NCBI GenBank assembly: GCA_030374735.1
Contig: JASCIV010000377.1
Coordinates: 1-22,202 of the forward strand
Source: Gracilaria caudata
Lineage: Eukaryota > Rhodophyta > Florideophyceae > Gracilariales > Gracilariaceae
Length of the DNA: 22,202 nt
Reading direction: 5' to 3'
A program made the translations under genes and the position numbers. Each line of letters opens with the position of its first letter. The stretch's first letter is position 1. Shown piece after piece: positions 19,587-22,202 of the stretch. The notes below the pieces were generated by a model that was not told the DNA's origin, made no database searches, and saw nothing but the letters and a program-made list of their open reading frames with translations.

Positions 19587-20099
19587 ATGATGGCTGCGTA
19601 TGGTTCAAGCGTGCACCTCAATGTCCCAGATAATCCGAATCCCGAAGTTAAAGTACTGCGACGTGAAACCCGTGATCCGTCTGAACGTCTTACTCTAAAG
19701 GAGCACGTATTCGAGATAATTCGCGACATTCGTGATCCGGAATACCCCCATTCGCTGGAAGAGCTAGGAGTGCTGAAGTTAGAGTACGTGGACGTTGCCA
19801 ACCCTCCAACCGACAGTCCAGGGTATGGAACTGTTTCGATACAGTTCCATCCTACTGTTCCCCACTGCTCTCTTGCTTCGATGATTGGTCTAAGCATTCA
19901 GTCAAAGCTTAAGGAAAGCACGGTTCTCGAGCCCAAGGGTGAACATTACTATAAATTAAAGGTCATCTGCATTGAAGGTACTCATAACAACTTCAGGGAC
20001 ATTAACAAGCAGCTGGCAGATAAAGAGCGCGTTTCTGCCGCATTCGAAAACCCAAAAATCATGAGACTACTACGAGAATGTACAGAGAACCTTCCATGA
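19587..20099 (+). CDS. CIAO2: CIAO2/MIP18-family cytosolic Fe-S assembly factor
   Basis: Single exon, 170 residues; animal and plant members are about 155-165. Two adjacent ATGs (19587, 19590) can start it. CIAO2 works with CIAO1 and MMS19 in the CIA targeting complex, passing Fe-S clusters to DNA polymerases, helicases and other apoproteins in cytosol and nucleus. Residues about 36-63 (LTLKEHVFEIIRDIRDPEYP) match the DUF59 start. SIQFHPTVPHCSLASMIGLS (84-103) carries the conserved reactive Cys94 in PHCS. INKQLADKERVSAAFEN (139-155) is the almost invariant C-terminal signature. Nothing looks truncated. It could be a CIAO2A- or CIAO2B-type protein; most algae need one, and the B (AE7) role is more likely. 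It is convergent with SPCS2 across 95 bp. Confidence 0.95.
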   Translation: MMAAYGSSVHLNVPDNPNPEVKVLRRETRDPSERLTLKEHVFEIIRDIRDPEYPHSLEELGVLKLEYVDVANPPTDSPGYGTVSIQFHPTVPHCSLASMIGLSIQSKLKESTVLEPKGEHYYKLKVICIEGTHNNFRDINKQLADKERVSAAFENPKIMRLLRECTENLP

Positions 20100-20194
20100 T
20101 GGTAAATGCGAAAAAAAGAAATATGTACAACTTCGAATGTCTCAGTAAGGCTGTAAAACGCTAAAGTTTTATGTAACAGTATGGGCATGGAACG

Positions 20195-21021
20195 TCAATT
20201 GGTTTTCTTCGATCCTGGGCTAAGCTGGGATAATAGGGTTAGCATGTCAGCGCGGAATTGAGCAGAAAGAAATCTTCCTTCTTCTGTGATATACTTTTCA
20301 TAAGGTGTTGATTTCGAAACGGATCCAAGCTTTGATCGAGGAGCCTGCCGTATTTCCACTTTGTATGCGCTGGATCCCTTTCCACCGATAGTTGTATGCA
20401 CCCAGACTTTCTCGCACAATGAGCGTTTGGAAGTTTGTTTCACACGTTTTGAAATAGTTCCAACATATATTGCGGAAGCTTCCAAGAAGAAAGACGACCC
20501 ATTGATGAGTGCGACACATACTACGTAGGTAGCAACGCAAGCGCAAACTACAAGTTTGTTGGCGGGGAATTCACCGGGTCCAAAATGAGAGTACAGAGCA
20601 GCAACGACTGCAACTGTACCAGCAACAATTTTTATAATGCTTGCAGCGATTGATTCGATGTAGCCTTGATCCTCCATAAACTGAACAAATACCGCAGAAA
20701 ACAAAACGAGTTTGAAAACCGTTGTTGATATGAACAAAGAAGCGACATGTTAGTCCTCAAAGAAAGCATGTCGGAAGCCGAGGCATGAATTGAACGCGCA
20801 CGTAACGGATGCAACCGAGGTGAGAAACATACCGCCATAATCTCATCATCAAGTAAGCGCTTCACTTGTTGCAAATCGTATAGGCCTGACTTGTCTAACT
20901 TCGGCTTTGAATCCGATTGCGAGGTTGAAGCTGAAGGGGTCGATGGCCGAAGATCATTTGCGTCCGTGACATCTGTAGAAATTGACTCTGCCTGGGCCGA
21001 TTTTCTGGTTCTTTTGCTCAT
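20195..21021 (-). CDS. SPCS2: Signal peptidase complex subunit 2 (two exons)
   Basis: Proposed exons are 20833-21021 and 20195-20680, giving 224 residues against 226 in human. The 152-nt intron (20681-20832) is GTATGT...TTCAG in phase 0, joining DDEIMA|FMEDQGYIES. The N-terminal 45 residues are hydrophilic and Ser/Thr-rich. Residues about 50-70 match the family's KRLLDDEI...-helix ahead of the first membrane span. Two spans follow (about 73-95 and 104-124) separated by a short loop (GPGEFPAN), the SPC25 hairpin topology. The C-terminal cytosolic part is a compact beta-rich domain with basic residues. The subunit is an accessory part of the ER signal peptidase. The start is the ATG of MSKRTRKSAQ; other in-frame upstream codons are not ATG. 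Confidence 0.87.
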
Positions 21022-21578
21022 GATGACAGCTTCCTGAACGAGGAACGCGTCGAGGGGCGTTCGGCGAGATTCGAGGTGAAAAGACGAAAGCAACGCCAAC
21101 GGATCGCGAGAGTAGTGTCATCAAGCGCGTTCTCAAGGATGCTACCAGTATTGTTCCCCTTTGCAAAAGGTCACATGCGCCCCGATCATTCTGTCTCGTT
21201 GATTGAATTTCATTTGCCCAAGTTAATTCAAAAACTTTCCTCAGATTGTACCTTTGTACCTACGGGGTTACGCTGCCATATATTTCAGCTTTGTTCCAAT
21301 TCGAACGTTGAAGAATGGAGGCTTCTTTCTTTTGAAACAGCTAGATTTCAATGATTTTGATAGGTTCAAATTGGAAAGTTGCCTTGAAATTTTAAATTTA
21401 ATTTATCTAAAACATTGCATGTCTCCTCTCTTTACCCTCTCTGTGATTGAATATGAAAACTGAAATTAAAACAGAAAAGAAAAAAACTTTTGCAACTCGA
21501 AAGATTTTGAAAAGTTCTAGCTGCAATTCGGCCTAGCTAAGAAGAGAGATCGATACTGCCGGCTCTTTTGGTGAGCAG
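21022..21578. promoter_or_regulatory. Divergent intergenic region with an AT-rich core
   Basis: This contains the SPCS2 promoter and probably that of the plus-strand ORF to the right. Bases about 21360-21530 are markedly A/T-rich (for example TTTTAAATTTAATTTATC), unlike the rest of the window. Small open frames here (21076-21463) lack motifs. Confidence 0.4.
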
Positions 21579-21627
21579 ATGGCTCTGTACGCGCGCGTTC
21601 GCCCGGTAGCGGGCTCAATTGTCTCCG

Positions 21628-22025
21628 ATGACCCTGCTAAACCGCTTAATACCGCCTTGGTACTGCTTTTGCCTCCTGTCGATGCCAAAGACTGCCCCTC
21701 CTGTACTTTCTGAGGTCCCGTTTGATATGGCCTTTTACATTCTCAAAGTGGCTGCTGCAGCAAACAAGTCTATCACCACCACCATCCATATGCCGTCGTC
21801 TATCGCCCTTACGCTCACCATCACTGTCAAAAAAATTGGCGAGAAGTTTCTACACCTCTACGCGGACATGGTGCCAGACGCTCCCAAATCCCTTCCGTCT
21901 CCGAGCACTAACAACACCAACACCTCCTCCACTGACATGGACGAAGCCGCCGCCGCGCTTGCGCTGGAGCGACTGCGCCAAAACGTCCGTGACAAGCAGC
22001 GCTGCCTCGACATTCTTGAACAGTA
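21628..22025 (+). CDS. Hypothetical protein with C-terminal coiled coil, possibly first exon(s)
   Basis: Open frame from ATG 21628 (132 codons to TAA 22024); ATG 21682 (MPKTAPPVLSEVPFD) is an equally good start. Residues after the second ATG are hydrophobic and helical (FDMAFYILKVAAAANKS, ITVKKIGEKFLHLYADM). They are followed by a Ser/Thr/Asn-rich linker, then a charged helix (ALERLRQNVRDKQRCLDI). The same frame continues past TAA with clear heptads (SLHQSLQAADNLSANVSAL). A donor-like GTAAGC overlaps the stop at 22023 and another (GTGAGT) lies at 22164, so the gene may be spliced and run beyond the window. A different frame has an ATG at 21579 with MALYARVRPVAGS. Family not recognised. Confidence 0.45.
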
Positions 22026-22202
22026 AGCTGACTCGCTGCACCAGTCTTTGCAAGCCGCCGATAACCTGTCGGCCAATGTCTCTGCTTTACAGCAGAGAGT
22101 GCGCACTTTAGTGTGGAACAATCGCAATTCCGGTATCCGGAGGGTGATCCTACTCATAAGATGGTGAGTACCTCTGAAGGTGACGTGGAGATGGTATGAG
22201 TA

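Noticed and set aside
22023..22044. 22-nt GT...AG intron overlapping the TAA of the coiled-coil ORF
   Set aside because: Removing 22 nt shifts the frame out of the coiled coil, and every other placed intron here is at least 85 nt.
1..22202. CRISPR array, insertion sequence or bacterial operon
   Set aside because: No regularly spaced repeats, and the genes have introns and eukaryotic functions.

Overview
The window looks like nuclear DNA of a photosynthetic eukaryote, most likely a unicellular red alga or another red-lineage alga. Two genes encode proteins with plastid transit peptides that carry an early phenylalanine (MAFVPT and PTAFVSS). One of these is a thylakoid-lumen protein with a twin-arginine signal, resembling the PsbQ'/Psb31 class. 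Other genes are eukaryotic housekeeping genes (signal peptidase complex subunit 2, cytosolic Fe-S assembly factor CIAO2). I could place six short spliceosomal introns (85-169 nt, GT...CAG) by frame and protein continuity. No species can be named from this alone.

Layout. Bases 4-1107 (+) encode a SANT/MYB-related regulator; its 5' end lies at the window edge. Bases about 1108-9898 are an 8.8-kb stretch with no gene I can support. It contains a strong 16-bp-stem hairpin (3932-3966) and some weak coding-like fragments. From 9899 the window becomes gene-dense. There is a NicO/UreH-like metal transporter with a His-rich tail (9899-10751, -, one intron), divergent from a bHLH factor with a GAF-like C-terminal region (11741-12784, +). 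Bases 12785-14223 hold unresolved coding-like fragments, followed by a hypothetical protein (14224-14712, +). Next come 5-formyl-THF cyclo-ligase (14931-15557, -), a TAT-routed lumen protein (16194-16927, +, one intron) and a plastid carotenoid-desaturase-like flavoenzyme (17016-19026, -, four exons). The right end carries CIAO2 (19587-20099, +), SPCS2 (20195-21021, -, one intron) and a partly resolved coiled-coil ORF (21628-22025, +).

Organisation. Genes from 9899 onward alternate in strand. The two best-supported convergent pairs are separated by only 88 and 95 bp. The functions (plastid carotenoid redox, thylakoid lumen, folate, Fe-S assembly, ER secretion, transcription) do not form one pathway, so this is ordinary chromosomal gene order rather than a cluster.

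The most unusual observation is a 4-nt microexon in the desaturase-like gene. It completes the codons of the conserved Gly-Asp-Trp motif, and without it the last exon is out of frame.
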